The notes under the pieces were generated by a model that had not been told where the DNA came from, did no database searches, and saw nothing but the letters and a program-made list of their open reading frames with translations. From Herbiconiux sp. (GTDB taxonomy: Bacteria > Actinomycetota > Actinomycetes > Actinomycetales > Microbacteriaceae), in NCBI RefSeq assembly GCF_004297105.1, contig NZ_SCVE01000002.1, forward strand, positions 1-64,000: a DNA stretch of 64,000 bases. Reading direction: 5' to 3'. The position numbers and the translations under genes are program-made. Shown piece after piece: positions 1-8,840 of this stretch (position 1 is the first letter of the stretch; each line of letters starts with the position of its first letter).

Positions 1-20
1 GCCGCGCGCTGGAGCTGGGG

Positions 21-78
21 GCGACGATCCGGTGGATCGTCGCTGCGACGCCAGCGCCGAGCGAGCTGCGCTCGCTCG
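21..78. repeat. Two GC-rich hairpins at the left edge
   Basis: Perfect inverted repeats lie at 21-30/34-43 (10 bp, loop GGT) and 58-66/70-78 (9 bp, loop TGC). They lie beyond the 3' end of the minus-strand gene that stops at 295. I see no recognisable gene in 1-294. The hairpins could be terminators or part of a dispersed repeat. A short direct repeat (CTCCCGGCCGG plus CACC) also occurs at 241-255 and 273-288. Confidence 0.5.
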
Positions 79-90
79 GTTTCAGAGGGA

Positions 91-137
91 GGCACGCGAA
101 CATGTCGCGTCGCGCCGGGCAGGGACCGGCGCGACCC
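91..137 (+). repeat. 47-bp dispersed repeat, copy 1
   Basis: This segment matches the reverse complement of 10648-10694 at 44 of 47 positions by eye. It begins GGCACGCGAACATGTCGCG and contains a near-palindrome, GCGAACATGTCGC. Both copies are intergenic and in opposite orientation, about 10.5 kb apart. The function is unknown. Confidence 0.75.
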
Positions 138-294
138 GCAGACGGCTGCGCCGCGCACGCGGCACAGCCGCCTGCGGCAGCCAGCACAGCACGACCCCAT
201 CCAGCCTCAGCATTCGCGCCACACCAACGGCGCCCCGGCTCTCCCGGCCGGCACCCGCAAATAGCAGACCCCCTCCCGGCCGGGCACCGCCCCG

Positions 295-2811
295 CTAGCG
301 CCGCGGGGCCAAGGTGCGCACGAGCGCCAGGGTCTCGCGGGCCGACATCGATGGGAGGTAGGCCTTGCCGATGGCCGTGCCGATCGCCGGGAGGCCGAGC
401 GGGTCGGGATACGCCATGTAGATCGTGGAGTAGGTCGGGTTGAACTTCGCCTTGAACTTGAACAGCGACGAGAAGCCGTACGCCGGCTCCAGCGTGCGCG
501 CGAGAAAGTCGGCGAGCTCCGTCATCACTGTGGGAGCGGGCGGCTCCTCCCCCTTCGGCACCGGCGCCGTGGCGAGCGGCGCACCCGAGAGCGAGAGCAC
601 CTCGACGCCGAGATCCTTCATGTGCAGTGCCGACGACGCGATCAGGTACTCCATGACCCCGGGCATCGAGCCATCCGCCCGGCGCATGAAGTCGAGCGTG
701 TAGCCGACAGCCACGCCGTCGCGGTACATCGGCAGCCAGCTGGTGACCGCCGCGATACGCCCTTCGGCATCGATGGCGAGCATGAGCGCGACATCCGGGT
801 CTTTGATCTCCTCGAGCGCGCCGAGGGTGAAGCCCATCTCGGGCAGTTCCTTCTCCGAGACCCAGGCCTCGGAGATGGCGTTGATCTGCGCGATCATCGT
901 GCGGGACAGCTCGTCGTAGGTGGTCCAGCGGGTGGTCATGCCCTCCCGCACGCCCTTGTTGAGCGACGACCGCACGTTCTGCCACGCCTTGCCCGCCATC
1001 TCGAGCGACTGAGGGTGCATGAGCGTCTCCTCGCCCACCGACATGTACTGCCAGCCCATCTCGTCGAACACCGGCAGGAACTGCTCGTGCACGCTGTAGA
1101 ACACGGGCACCCAGCTGCGGGCGTCGCAGAACGCGGCGAAGGCACGCACCGTCTCCGCCTCGCGCCCCGGGAGGCACACGGGGTCGGACATCGTGATCGC
1201 CACTCCGTTGATCACCCGGTAGGCCACGCCCGCATCGCCGTTCTCGCTGAACCAGTAGACGTTGCCGGGCCAGGTGTCCATCCAGCCGAGCGTGCCTCCG
1301 CCGCCGCGACGGAGCAGAGCGCGGATGCGCTGGTGGTCTCCCACGGCCACGGTCTGATCGATCGCCGAGATGCGCTGGAACGCCGCCACGGTGAACACCG
1401 CCCAGAACACCGGGCCGATCCATTGGAAGAGGAACGAGGCGATCCCCGGCGCCGGGATCAGCACGTCGCCCGTGACCCCCACCAGCGTCACCGGAAGGAA
1501 ACGACGCGGCAGATCCAGCACCAGGTCGACCACGGTGGTACCCGCGGGCGTGAAGGTGTCGAGCACGAACGACGAGACCACGACGTAGAGGAACGAGAGC
1601 ACCACGAACGTGCCGGCCACCACGACCCAGAACCGCACGACCGCCTCCCGCGGGGCGCGGATGGAGAACCGCCGCCGGTTGACGAACAGCAGGATGGCGA
1701 CGGCGAGCGGCACCAGCACCGTGGATCCGCCCCAGACGATGTACTCGCCGATGTCGATGGCCTGCAGGTCTGCCTCGCCGGCGTCCGAGAGCGTGGCGAA
1801 CGAGAACACGAGGCCGAAGAACACGAAGGCCAGCAGGATCTGCGCGAGGTTGGTGATGATGCCGAGCCAGAGCGCGAACCAGCGGCCGCGGCGGAGGCCC
1901 CAGACCGCGACCAGCAGGAGGGCGAGAGGGGCGAAGGTGAGCACGACAGGACCGAAACCGCCGAGCTCGGAGAGCTTCTGCATGTCGCCGCACAGGGTGG
2001 ACGTGCTGCCGGCACACAGGTCGGCGATGTCGGACGCACTCGGGAAGATGTCGCCGTAGAGGCTGCCCGCCAGCCCGAACGCGCCGCTGTTGTCGGGGTT
2101 GACGAGCGAGACCAGAGGCCCGATGGCCGTGATGAGCACGATGGTGGCGATGAGCACGCGCGCCTCCTGGAACGAGCTCTTCAGCCAGACGAAGCGGGAG
2201 CGCCGGCCCGCGAGGAAGTGGCCGATCACGAGCCCCGACAGCCCGGCGATGAGCCGGTAGACGGTGGAGGTGTCACCGTCGTAGAGCGCGAACATGATGA
2301 GGAAGCCGAAGGTCACCAGGCGAACCCGGCGTCGCCACAGCGGCCCCATGAAGGCACTCGCGGTGAGCAGCGATCCCACGATCGGGGTGAGCGGATCCAT
2401 CGTGAGGTCGTAGCTCGTGCCGTCGGCCCACCACTCGCCGGCGAGTGAACCCACCCACTGCACGAGCACGCCGAGACCCACACCGACGAGGCCGGTGACG
2501 AAGAACACGGGCACGAGCCGCCGCCACCCCATCAGGCGCTCGGCGACTCCGAGCAGCACCAGGGAGCCCAGGATGCCCCACACCAGCTGGAACGGGTCCC
2601 ACGGGATGAACAGCGCCGTCACGATCGTCCACCAGTGCCCCATGTCGATCACCGTGGTGACACCGGCGGCCCAGGCGTGCTGGGTGGTCTCCGAGGGAGG
2701 GCCGAAGAAGGTGCCCACCGTCAGCGAGGTGGCGAGGATGACCACGGCGAAGCCGATGCTCAGGGGCACCGTACGGAAGTACCTTCCGGCGAATACGAGC
2801 GCTTTCCTCAT
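295..2811 (-). CDS. Rhomboid-like / DUF2156 (phosphatidylglycerol lysyltransferase C-terminal-like) membrane protein
   Basis: The 838-residue protein starts MRKALVFAGRYF. An in-frame extension to 3237 exists, but it would run through the divergent accE gene, so it is not the start. Residues 1-490 hold many hydrophobic segments, with a rhomboid-like first block. Residues 492-838 form the soluble DUF2156 fold found in lysyl-phosphatidylglycerol synthases, with the family-like elements RSSLNKGVREGM, VMEYLI and FKAKFNP. By family knowledge the C-terminal domain moves an aminoacyl group from aminoacyl-tRNA to a membrane lipid. No lysyl-tRNA synthetase domain is fused, so the substrate is unknown. 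The gap to accE is only 45 bp. Confidence 0.85.
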   Translation of the reverse strand: MRKALVFAGRYFRTVPLSIGFAVVILATSLTVGTFFGPPSETTQHAWAAGVTTVIDMGHWWTIVTALFIPWDPFQLVWGILGSLVLLGVAERLMGWRRLVPVFFVTGLVGVGLGVLVQWVGSLAGEWWADGTSYDLTMDPLTPIVGSLLTASAFMGPLWRRRVRLVTFGFLIMFALYDGDTSTVYRLIAGLSGLVIGHFLAGRRSRFVWLKSSFQEARVLIATIVLITAIGPLVSLVNPDNSGAFGLAGSLYGDIFPSASDIADLCAGSTSTLCGDMQKLSELGGFGPVVLTFAPLALLLVAVWGLRRGRWFALWLGIITNLAQILLAFVFFGLVFSFATLSDAGEADLQAIDIGEYIVWGGSTVLVPLAVAILLFVNRRRFSIRAPREAVVRFWVVVAGTFVVLSFLYVVVSSFVLDTFTPAGTTVVDLVLDLPRRFLPVTLVGVTGDVLIPAPGIASFLFQWIGPVFWAVFTVAAFQRISAIDQTVAVGDHQRIRALLRRGGGGTLGWMDTWPGNVYWFSENGDAGVAYRVINGVAITMSDPVCLPGREAETVRAFAAFCDARSWVPVFYSVHEQFLPVFDEMGWQYMSVGEETLMHPQSLEMAGKAWQNVRSSLNKGVREGMTTRWTTYDELSRTMIAQINAISEAWVSEKELPEMGFTLGALEEIKDPDVALMLAIDAEGRIAAVTSWLPMYRDGVAVGYTLDFMRRADGSMPGVMEYLIASSALHMKDLGVEVLSLSGAPLATAPVPKGEEPPAPTVMTELADFLARTLEPAYGFSSLFKFKAKFNPTYSTIYMAYPDPLGLPAIGTAIGKAYLPSMSARETLALVRTLAPRR

Positions 2812-2856
2812 CCTGTTCCCCCTGATGCGTGTGGCTTCCACTGTATTCTCGTCGAT

Positions 2857-3093
2857 GTGAACGAATCGACTGACAGCGCCGCATCCGAACCCGCCATCCG
2901 CGTGGTGACCCGAGGCCTGTCGGCGGAGGAGATCGCCGCCGTCTCCGTCGTGGTCGACGCCGCGGTCGAGGCCGAGCTCGACGAGCTGCACTCCGAGGTG
3001 CACATCGAGCCGTCCGCCTGGGAGCGGAGCCAGCGATCGCTGCGCACTCCGCTGCAGCCGGGCGCAGGCGCCTGGCGCTCCTTCTCCGCCTGA
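2857..3093 (+). CDS. accE: Acyl-CoA carboxylase epsilon subunit
   Basis: This small gene (78 residues, GTG start) matches the actinobacterial epsilon subunit that stabilises acyl-CoA carboxylase complexes. The N-terminal half has the RVVTRGLSAEEIAAV type of helix. The C-terminal half carries the family tail with SAWERSQRSLR and GAGAWRSF. The start is the first GTG after a possible -10 element, TATTCT (2844-2849), with no Shine-Dalgarno sequence, so a leaderless message is possible. The carboxyltransferase beta subunit that normally precedes it is not in the window. The biotin carboxylase partner lies 5.7 kb downstream at 8841. Confidence 0.85.
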   Translation: MNESTDSAASEPAIRVVTRGLSAEEIAAVSVVVDAAVEAELDELHSEVHIEPSAWERSQRSLRTPLQPGAGAWRSFSA

Positions 3094-3215
3094 GTGGGGG
3101 CACCGGGCGATTCGGCCTGAACGAACTGTGTGAGCATCCTGAGAGCGCTCGCGAAAATGTCCACCTAAATGCCTACTGTGCCCTTGCGCACGAGCCGCCA
3201 AGATCGTTATTGCTA

Positions 3216-3240
3216 GGTGTGTCTCCTCGTGAAACACACC
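3216..3240. repeat. 7-bp inverted repeat in the accE downstream gap
   Basis: GGTGTGT (3216-3222) pairs with ACACACC (3234-3240) across 11 bases. It lies in the 268-bp gap 3094-3361, where I see no gene. It could be an operator or part of a small transcript that ends at the hairpin 3286-3322. Confidence 0.4.
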
Positions 3241-3285
3241 GCCGGATGCGGGTCGACTAGGGTAAGCGGGCTCGCATTCCGGGGG

Positions 3286-3322
3286 CGAGTCAGGGCGATA
3301 TTCGGGTTATCGCCCTGACTCG
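3286..3322. terminator. Perfect 15-bp hairpin between accE and the two-component operon
   Basis: Arms 3286-3300 and 3308-3322 are perfectly complementary around a 7-base loop (TTCGGGT). It lies between a plus-strand gene ending at 3093 and a minus-strand operon ending at 3362. It probably terminates both directions. No clear U-tract is present, which is common in GC-rich actinobacteria. Confidence 0.75.
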
Positions 3323-3361
3323 AAAGCCTCCTCCTCGAAAGCGTCCCCCTCGAGGCCTCGG

Positions 3362-4393
3362 TCACTCCGGCATCGTGCTGCGGGGAACCTCCAGCCACAG
3401 TTCGAGCTGAGCCTCCCTGTCGTCGGCTTCCGCGTCGTCGACCGAGTCGGATGCCGGGTCCCTCAGCCCCACGATGGTCACCGCCACATCGGCATCGTGC
3501 TGCGCCGTGCGCACCACCACGCGGTCGGCCGTCGTCTCCCCGATCTGCTGGGCGATCACGGCCGTGACCCGCGCGTGCTGGTCGCGGTCGAGGTCGTCGA
3601 TGCCACCGTCGTCGAGCAAGGTGATCTCCACTCCGCGCCGCCGCGCCGCGAGCACCTCCCGTCGCACCCGGTCGTCGAGCAGCCTCCGGCCGCGGATCTC
3701 GTCGCGCATCGCCGCCTCGAGGTACAGGCACTCGGCCCGGGCGGCCTCGTCGAGCCGGCCGTCGCTCGTGACGATCTGCCGGAGCATCGGCGCCACCTGT
3801 CTGTTCATCTGCGCCAGCCGCACCCGGCGTTCGTAGAACTCCGCCTCCTCCTGGGCCTGCCATTCCGCGGCGCGCTGCTCGGCCTGAACGAAGAGCCGCG
3901 CATCCCGCGACGACCGCACGATCGCCAGGGTGGTGGCCTGCGCCACTCCCACCCAGACGGGGCCGCCGATGGCGCCGAGAGCCGGTAGTTCGAGCGGGTC
4001 GCGCGACCAGACGAGCACGGCGACGAGCATCAAGCCGATTCCGGCCCAGGCGAACCACGGCCGCTGGCGCACGACGGTGATGGTCATCAGGGTTCCGATG
4101 GCGCCGATGATCCACGTGGCGTAGCCGTTCTCGTCCTGGGGGTCGAGCTGGGTGAACACGAGCACGAGGCTCATCGCCGTGACACCGAGATTCGTGGCGG
4201 CGAGGCCGATGGGCATCCGCACCTCGCTCGAGGGGGTGAGGCTCAGCGCGGTGGCCGCGCCGTAGAGCGCCATGGCCACGAGCACGGGGCCCACCGAGTC
4301 GGGCAGCTCGATCGCGTAGAGGCCGAGCACCACGTGGAAGGCCGAGAAGATGGCGGCGAGGCCGACGAGCAGCACCCGGGGGACGGAGATCAC
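3362..4393 (-). CDS. Membrane protein with degenerate histidine-kinase-like cytoplasmic region
   Basis: The 343-residue product has about five or six hydrophobic segments in residues 1-165. A charged helical region with many Arg and Glu follows, then a tail that resembles the layout of a NarL-type kinase but shows no phosphoacceptor His box, N box or G box. The GTG start overlaps the upstream kinase stop as GTGA, which implies translational coupling. It is the third gene of a regulator-kinase-this operon. I infer an accessory or pseudokinase subunit of that two-component system, and the function is otherwise unknown. Confidence 0.7.
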   Translation of the reverse strand: MISVPRVLLVGLAAIFSAFHVVLGLYAIELPDSVGPVLVAMALYGAATALSLTPSSEVRMPIGLAATNLGVTAMSLVLVFTQLDPQDENGYATWIIGAIGTLMTITVVRQRPWFAWAGIGLMLVAVLVWSRDPLELPALGAIGGPVWVGVAQATTLAIVRSSRDARLFVQAEQRAAEWQAQEEAEFYERRVRLAQMNRQVAPMLRQIVTSDGRLDEAARAECLYLEAAMRDEIRGRRLLDDRVRREVLAARRRGVEITLLDDGGIDDLDRDQHARVTAVIAQQIGETTADRVVVRTAQHDADVAVTIVGLRDPASDSVDDAEADDREAQLELWLEVPRSTMPE

Positions 4394-5607
4394 GCGAAGC
4401 CCCCCGCACCCTCGCCGGGCGTCCACTCGATGACGACCGAGGTACCATGCCCGGGCTCGGAGGTGATCTCGGCCACCCCACCCACCGAGTCGACGCGCTC
4501 ACGGATCGAGATGCGCAGCCCGAGCCGGTCGGCCGGCACGTCGTCGACCGCGAAGCCCGCGCCGGAATCGGCGATGACCACGCTGAAGCCGGCCTCGCCC
4601 CAGCTCGTCACCCCGATCGATCGCTCGGCCCCGTCGCCGGCGTGCTGCACGCTGTTCACCACGGCCTGCACGGTGGCGGAGTAGACGCCCTCGATCACCC
4701 GTCCGGGCACGAGCGTGGCGAGGTCGCCCTCGGCGACGAAACGGATGTCGGCCGCCAAGGTCTCGGCCAGCGCTCTGGCCCGGTCGGCGAGCACCGAGAG
4801 GGGCCGTTCGACCGCCGCATCCGTCTCGACGTCGGCGCTCTGCAGGGCCACGAGTGCACGCTCGGCCATCTGCACGACTCGGGCGCGATCGTCGGCGCTC
4901 GAGGAGCGGGCGGCCGCGAGCAGGGTGGAGAGGACTCGATCGTGGATGACCGTGTCGACCCGGGTGCGCTCCGTCTCGGCCGCGTGCTCGGTGGCCGCCT
5001 CGGCGTAGCGGCGTGCGGCGGTGGCCTGCGCCTCGTCGACGCGCGAGGCTGCGGTGCGGAGCGCGGTGATGACGATCACCACGAACGACCCGAGCACCAG
5101 GGCGTAGATCGCATCGAGCACCGCCAGCAGCCACGGCGCCCCGCCGCCCGCTGGCAGCACGCGCAGCACCGCGAACACGGCGGGCACGGCCACCGTGTAG
5201 ATGGCCGCCCCGACCGTGGGGAACGAGAGTCCGGCGGCGGCGATGGCCACGATCACGATGTACCAGAGCCAGGGCTTCTGGCCGAGCGCCGCATCCGGGC
5301 TCTTCACCGCCAGGGGCCAGAGCACGAGCAGCACGGCGAACACGATCGCGATCGTGGCCATGGACGCGCGGATGCCCCGCTCGATCAGCGAGCAGACGAG
5401 AGCCAGAGCGATCGAGCCGAACAGCGCGATCGACACCCCCCAGGCCCACTCGGGCTTCAGGGTGTCGGCGGAGGCCTGCAGGGTGGGGATGGAGAGCAGG
5501 GCGAAGACGAAGCCGAACAGGCCCTCGAGCCGGGCGAGCGTGAGGTCGATCCGCGCCCGGCTGAGCACCGCCGGCGGCGGGCTGGCCACCCCCTGGCTAG
5601 TCGACAT
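4390..5607 (-). CDS. NarL-type sensor histidine kinase
   Basis: The product has 405 residues. Residues 30-185 hold about six membrane segments with short loops, so it probably senses within the membrane or cytoplasm. A dimerisation helix carries IHDRVLS with likely phosphoacceptor His222, a variant of the HisKA_3 box. The ATP-binding domain shows an N box (AVVNSVQHAG, Asn318) and G boxes (DSGAGF near 347-352 and a GLRISIRERVDSVGG segment). It autophosphorylates and passes phosphate to the response regulator encoded just upstream, whose 3' end it overlaps by 11 bases. The signal is not known. Confidence 0.9.
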   Translation of the reverse strand: MSTSQGVASPPPAVLSRARIDLTLARLEGLFGFVFALLSIPTLQASADTLKPEWAWGVSIALFGSIALALVCSLIERGIRASMATIAIVFAVLLVLWPLAVKSPDAALGQKPWLWYIVIVAIAAAGLSFPTVGAAIYTVAVPAVFAVLRVLPAGGGAPWLLAVLDAIYALVLGSFVVIVITALRTAASRVDEAQATAARRYAEAATEHAAETERTRVDTVIHDRVLSTLLAAARSSSADDRARVVQMAERALVALQSADVETDAAVERPLSVLADRARALAETLAADIRFVAEGDLATLVPGRVIEGVYSATVQAVVNSVQHAGDGAERSIGVTSWGEAGFSVVIADSGAGFAVDDVPADRLGLRISIRERVDSVGGVAEITSEPGHGTSVVIEWTPGEGAGGFA

Positions 5608-6364
5608 TCCCGGTCTCGTCGAAGGCGAGGATGCCGTCTTCGACGGCGCGTCGCAGCAGCTCCACCTTCGACCGCGCAGGCCGCCCCACCTCGACGTACT
5701 TCGCGCGGATGCGGTCGAGGTACTCCTTGGCCGTGGAGGTCTTGATGCCGAGCTTCAAGGCCACCTGCGAGAGAGGCAGGCCCGACGCGTAGAGGTGCAG
5801 CACATCGCGTTCGCGCTGGGCGAGCTGCGCCTTGCCGAACTCGCGGTCGGCGTCGATGGCGCTCGCCCACTCGAGGTTGTTCAGCACGTCGCCGCGCGCC
5901 ACGGCGGCGATCGCGGCCACCACCGCGCTCGTCGCGGCCGACTTGGGGATGACGCCCGCCGCGCCGGCGGCGAGCGCCTCGCGCACGAGGCCCACCCGAT
6001 CGGCGATGCTGTGCACCAGCACGGCCGCACCGATGGAGAGGGCGTGCTGCACGTTCTCGGTGACGGTGAAGCCGTCGCCGAGACTGAGGTCGAGCACCAC
6101 GACGTCGCAGCCGGAGCCCGCGAGGGCGACCCACAGCTCGCTCACCGACGCACTGGTGGCCACCACCTCGAATCCGGCGTCCTGACAGGCGGCACGGATG
6201 CCGAGTCGCACCGACTCGTGGTCGTCGACGATCGCGACGCGCACCGTCGCCTGCCCGGTGGGCCCGGTCGCAGCCGTCGCCGACGTCGCGGCATCGTCGG
6301 CCGCAGCGGATGCGCCGCTCGCCCCGCGCGCCGGATCATCGTTGTCGTCGTGCACGTCGTTCAC
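5597..6364 (-). CDS. LuxR-type response regulator
   Basis: The product has 255 residues and a GTG start. A 40-residue Ala/Asp/Thr-rich leader precedes the receiver domain (VRVAIVDDHESVR), so a later start is possible. The phosphoacceptor is Asp92 in VVVLDLSLGD, with the conserved Lys at 141. A LuxR/NarL helix-turn-helix spans about 181-222 (LAQRERDVLHLYASGLPLS). It is the first gene of the operon with the kinase and the membrane partner. No other regulated gene is evident, so autoregulation or distant targets are likely. Confidence 0.92.
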   Translation of the reverse strand: MNDVHDDNDDPARGASGASAAADDAATSATAATGPTGQATVRVAIVDDHESVRLGIRAACQDAGFEVVATSASVSELWVALAGSGCDVVVLDLSLGDGFTVTENVQHALSIGAAVLVHSIADRVGLVREALAAGAAGVIPKSAATSAVVAAIAAVARGDVLNNLEWASAIDADREFGKAQLAQRERDVLHLYASGLPLSQVALKLGIKTSTAKEYLDRIRAKYVEVGRPARSKVELLRRAVEDGILAFDETGNVD

Positions 6365-6418
6365 CCCTCGCCACCGCTCGATTCATCCTACGGCCGTCGA
6401 ATTGCGGCGCCGCAGCGC

Positions 6419-7813
6419 TCAGGATCGCACGAGCACGCCGACGGTCTCCACGTGGTGGGTGTGCGGGAAGAGGTCGTAGGCGCGCACCGCGTCGAGCTCG
6501 TAGCCCTGCCCACGGAAGAGGGCGACATCCCGCGCGAACGCCACAGGATCGCACGCGACGTACACGACCTGGGCCACGCCGAGGCGGGTGAGCGAACCCA
6601 CCACCGCCTTGCCGGCGCCCGAGCGCGGCGGGTCGATCACCATGGTGGCCGCGGAGAGCCGGTGCCGTTCCTCGGTGGAGGCCTGCTTCTCGAGGTCGGC
6701 GAGGTAGCGGTCGACCCGCGCCGTGACGGCGCGGGCGCCCATCCACTCGGCGAGGTTCTCGGCCGCGAAGTCGGTGGCCGTGGGGTCGCTCTCCACGCTC
6801 GTGACGCGGGTGGCGGGGCCGAAGCGGTCGCCGAGAGCCGCCGCGAGCAGGCCGACACCCCCGTAGAGGTCGTGGTTGGCCGCCCGCGGGTCGAAGAGGT
6901 CGTCGCGGGTGAGCTGCCGAACGGCGTCGCTCAGCGTGCGCGCGGCGTCGCGATGCACCTGCCAGAAGCCGTTCTCGGCGAGCCGGAACTCGCGGTCGCC
7001 CACGCGCTCGACGATGGTGGCGGGCTTCTCGCGGGCCGGGGCGGCGGAGGCGCTGCCGGCTCCGGCTCCGGCTCCGGCTCCTCTCTGCCCTCGAGGACCC
7101 TTCCGCGCGGCGCCCCGGCCGCGGCGCCCTCCCGTCTTCGAGAGCTCTTCGGCGATCCGGCTCACACGCACCTCGCCCGAGGAGGTCTCCACGAACTCGA
7201 CCGCGACCGCGTCGTCGACGCGGCGGCCGAGAGCGGCCGCCTCCTCGATCGCGGCCGTCGCGAGCGGGAGGTCGTCGATCGGCACCACGGTGTGGGATCG
7301 CGAGGCGTAGGGGCCGACGCGGCCGTCGGGGCCGACGTGCAGCCGCATCCGGGTGCGCCAGCGGAGCCCGTCGGCGGTGCCGGCCGCATCCTCGGTGCCG
7401 CCCTCTGCGGGGTCGCCGATCGCCTGCACCTCGACGACGCGATCGATCCCACCCATGCGGCGCAGCGCATCCGTCAGCACCTCGCCCTTGAGCGCGCGCT
7501 GGCGGGGCAGGGCGATGTGGCCGAACTCCGCGCCGCCGGCGCGCAGGTCGGGGTCGCGCTCGATCGAGGCGGCCGACCACACGTGCGGCACCCGGTCGGC
7601 GGATGCCCGCAGCACCTCCACCGTGTCGGCCCGCCAATACGAGGCGGCGGCCTCCTTCTCGGGGTCGGAGACGAGGCGTGCCGCCACCGTCTCGCCGGGA
7701 ATGGCATCGGTCACGAACACCACACGGCCGTCGAGCCGCGCCACCGCCACTCCGCCGTGGGCTACGGTGTCGATGTCGAGCTCGACGAGTGCGTTCGGGT
7801 CGTCAGTCATCAT
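6419..7813 (-). CDS. TrmA/RumA-family SAM-dependent RNA 5-methyluridine methyltransferase
   Basis: The 464-residue protein begins with a TRAM-like OB domain (ALVELDIDTVAHGGVAVARL). A central region follows, then a Rossmann methyltransferase with the catalytic pieces DPPRSGAGK and VACDP, in which Cys421 is the expected nucleophile. The C-terminal FPHTHHVE element is typical. The enzyme is expected to methylate a uridine at C5 in 23S rRNA or tRNA; the position cannot be told from sequence. Residues about 228-262 are a Gly/Ala/Arg-rich insert not expected in the fold. Two adjacent ATGs at 7813 and 7810 could be used. It diverges from maf over 37 bp. Confidence 0.9.
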   Translation of the reverse strand: MMTDDPNALVELDIDTVAHGGVAVARLDGRVVFVTDAIPGETVAARLVSDPEKEAAASYWRADTVEVLRASADRVPHVWSAASIERDPDLRAGGAEFGHIALPRQRALKGEVLTDALRRMGGIDRVVEVQAIGDPAEGGTEDAAGTADGLRWRTRMRLHVGPDGRVGPYASRSHTVVPIDDLPLATAAIEEAAALGRRVDDAVAVEFVETSSGEVRVSRIAEELSKTGGRRGRGAARKGPRGQRGAGAGAGAGSASAAPAREKPATIVERVGDREFRLAENGFWQVHRDAARTLSDAVRQLTRDDLFDPRAANHDLYGGVGLLAAALGDRFGPATRVTSVESDPTATDFAAENLAEWMGARAVTARVDRYLADLEKQASTEERHRLSAATMVIDPPRSGAGKAVVGSLTRLGVAQVVYVACDPVAFARDVALFRGQGYELDAVRAYDLFPHTHHVETVGVLVRS

Positions 7814-7850
7814 CCGAGCATCCCATAGCTCCCCGTGCAAAGGTGGATCC

Positions 7851-8558
7851 GTGCGCCTCTATCTCGCTTCGACATCGCCCGCACGCCTCGCGCTGCTCCG
7901 GCAGATCGGAATCGAGCCGGTGGTGCTGCCGTCGGAGGTGGATGAAGACGCGGCCGTCGAGAGGGCGGTCGCTGCGCGGGCTGCGGCCGGGATCGGCCCG
8001 CTCACCGCCGACGACATGGTTCAGCTGCTCGCCGAGGCGAAGGCGGAGGCGGTGTGCACGGCGCTCGGCACGGGCGCGCTCGACGATGCTCTCGCCGCCC
8101 AGGACGCCGCAGGGCCCGTCGACGGCTTCATCCTCGGCGGCGACTCCGCCTTCGAGCTCGACGGCGTGGCCTACGGCAAGCCGCACCTGCCCGAGGTCGC
8201 GCGCGAACGGTGGCGGGCACAGCGCGGTCTCACCGGGGTGCTGCACTCCGGCCACTGGCTGATCGATCATCGCGGCGGGATGCGGCGGGGCGCTTCGGGC
8301 CGCACCGATCACGCCGAACTCACCTTCGCCGACGACATCACCGACGACGAGATCGACGCGTACGTGGCATCCGGAGAGCCGCTGCTCGTGGCGGGCGCCT
8401 TCACGATCGACGGGCTCGCGGCACCGTTCATCCGCACCATCACCGGGGCGCCGTCGGCCGTGATCGGCATGTCGCTGCCGGTGCTGCGCGAGCTGCTCGA
8501 CGGCTTCGGGGTCTCGTGGACGTCGCTCTGGGGCCCGGCGGACGCATCCCGCCCCTGA
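7851..8558 (+). CDS. maf: Maf-like nucleotide pyrophosphatase
   Basis: The product has 235 residues and a GTG start preceded by AAAGGTGG at a good distance. The N-terminal ASTSPAR box, the GGDSAFELDGVAYGKP core and GEPLLVAGAFTIDG are the signature elements of Maf proteins. These hydrolyse non-canonical or modified nucleoside triphosphates (dTTP, UTP, m5UTP) and keep them out of nucleic acids. It is slightly longer than the usual 190-210 residues because of an acidic insert near residues 55-80. In actinobacteria maf commonly lies between the carboxylase subunit genes, as here between accE and accBC. Confidence 0.93.
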   Translation: MRLYLASTSPARLALLRQIGIEPVVLPSEVDEDAAVERAVAARAAAGIGPLTADDMVQLLAEAKAEAVCTALGTGALDDALAAQDAAGPVDGFILGGDSAFELDGVAYGKPHLPEVARERWRAQRGLTGVLHSGHWLIDHRGGMRRGASGRTDHAELTFADDITDDEIDAYVASGEPLLVAGAFTIDGLAAPFIRTITGAPSAVIGMSLPVLRELLDGFGVSWTSLWGPADASRP

Positions 8559-8568
8559 CGCCGCATCG

Positions 8569-8702
8569 GGTTGCCACAAGTTGTGGCAACCGACTCCGGG
8601 TTGCCACAAGTTGTGGCAACCCGCTCTGGGCCGACACGAGTCAGGCTCACCGACCTGCCGCAAGATGTTGCCTGGGCACGCGAGGTGCCACAACTTGTGG
8701 CA
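8569..8702. repeat. Family A palindromes, locus 1 (three copies)
   Basis: Exact copies of the core TGCCACAASTTGTGGCA lie at 8572-8588, 8602-8618 and 8686-8702. The first two are flanked by further complementary G/C pairs and reach 23 and 25 bp. A decayed copy lies around 8657-8672. The array fills most of the maf-accBC gap (8559-8840). It belongs to the same family as the loci at 23625-24027 and 61591-61793. Confidence 0.9.
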
Positions 8703-8840
8703 AGTCGAGAGCTCGTCGGGCGGCCGACACAGGGTGCCGGGCCCGAGGGCCGCTGTTGTAGAGACCCTGAGCGCCGAAGCCGGCATTTTTGTGACTACAT
8801 GCCAAATCGGGGATGCGCGCCGCCCGTAAGCTAGGGGATT

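Noticed and set aside
1..294. End of a gene running into the window from the left
   Set aside because: All frames give Arg/Ala/Pro-rich translations with no domain match. The dispersed repeat and hairpins explain the region better.
5201..7828. Very long open frame (875 codons) opposite the two-component and methyltransferase genes
   Set aside because: It has no recognisable domain, is antisense to clear genes and is caused by the high GC content. The same holds for the long antisense frames at 622-2448, 40618-43194, 47877-49748 and 50519-53221.
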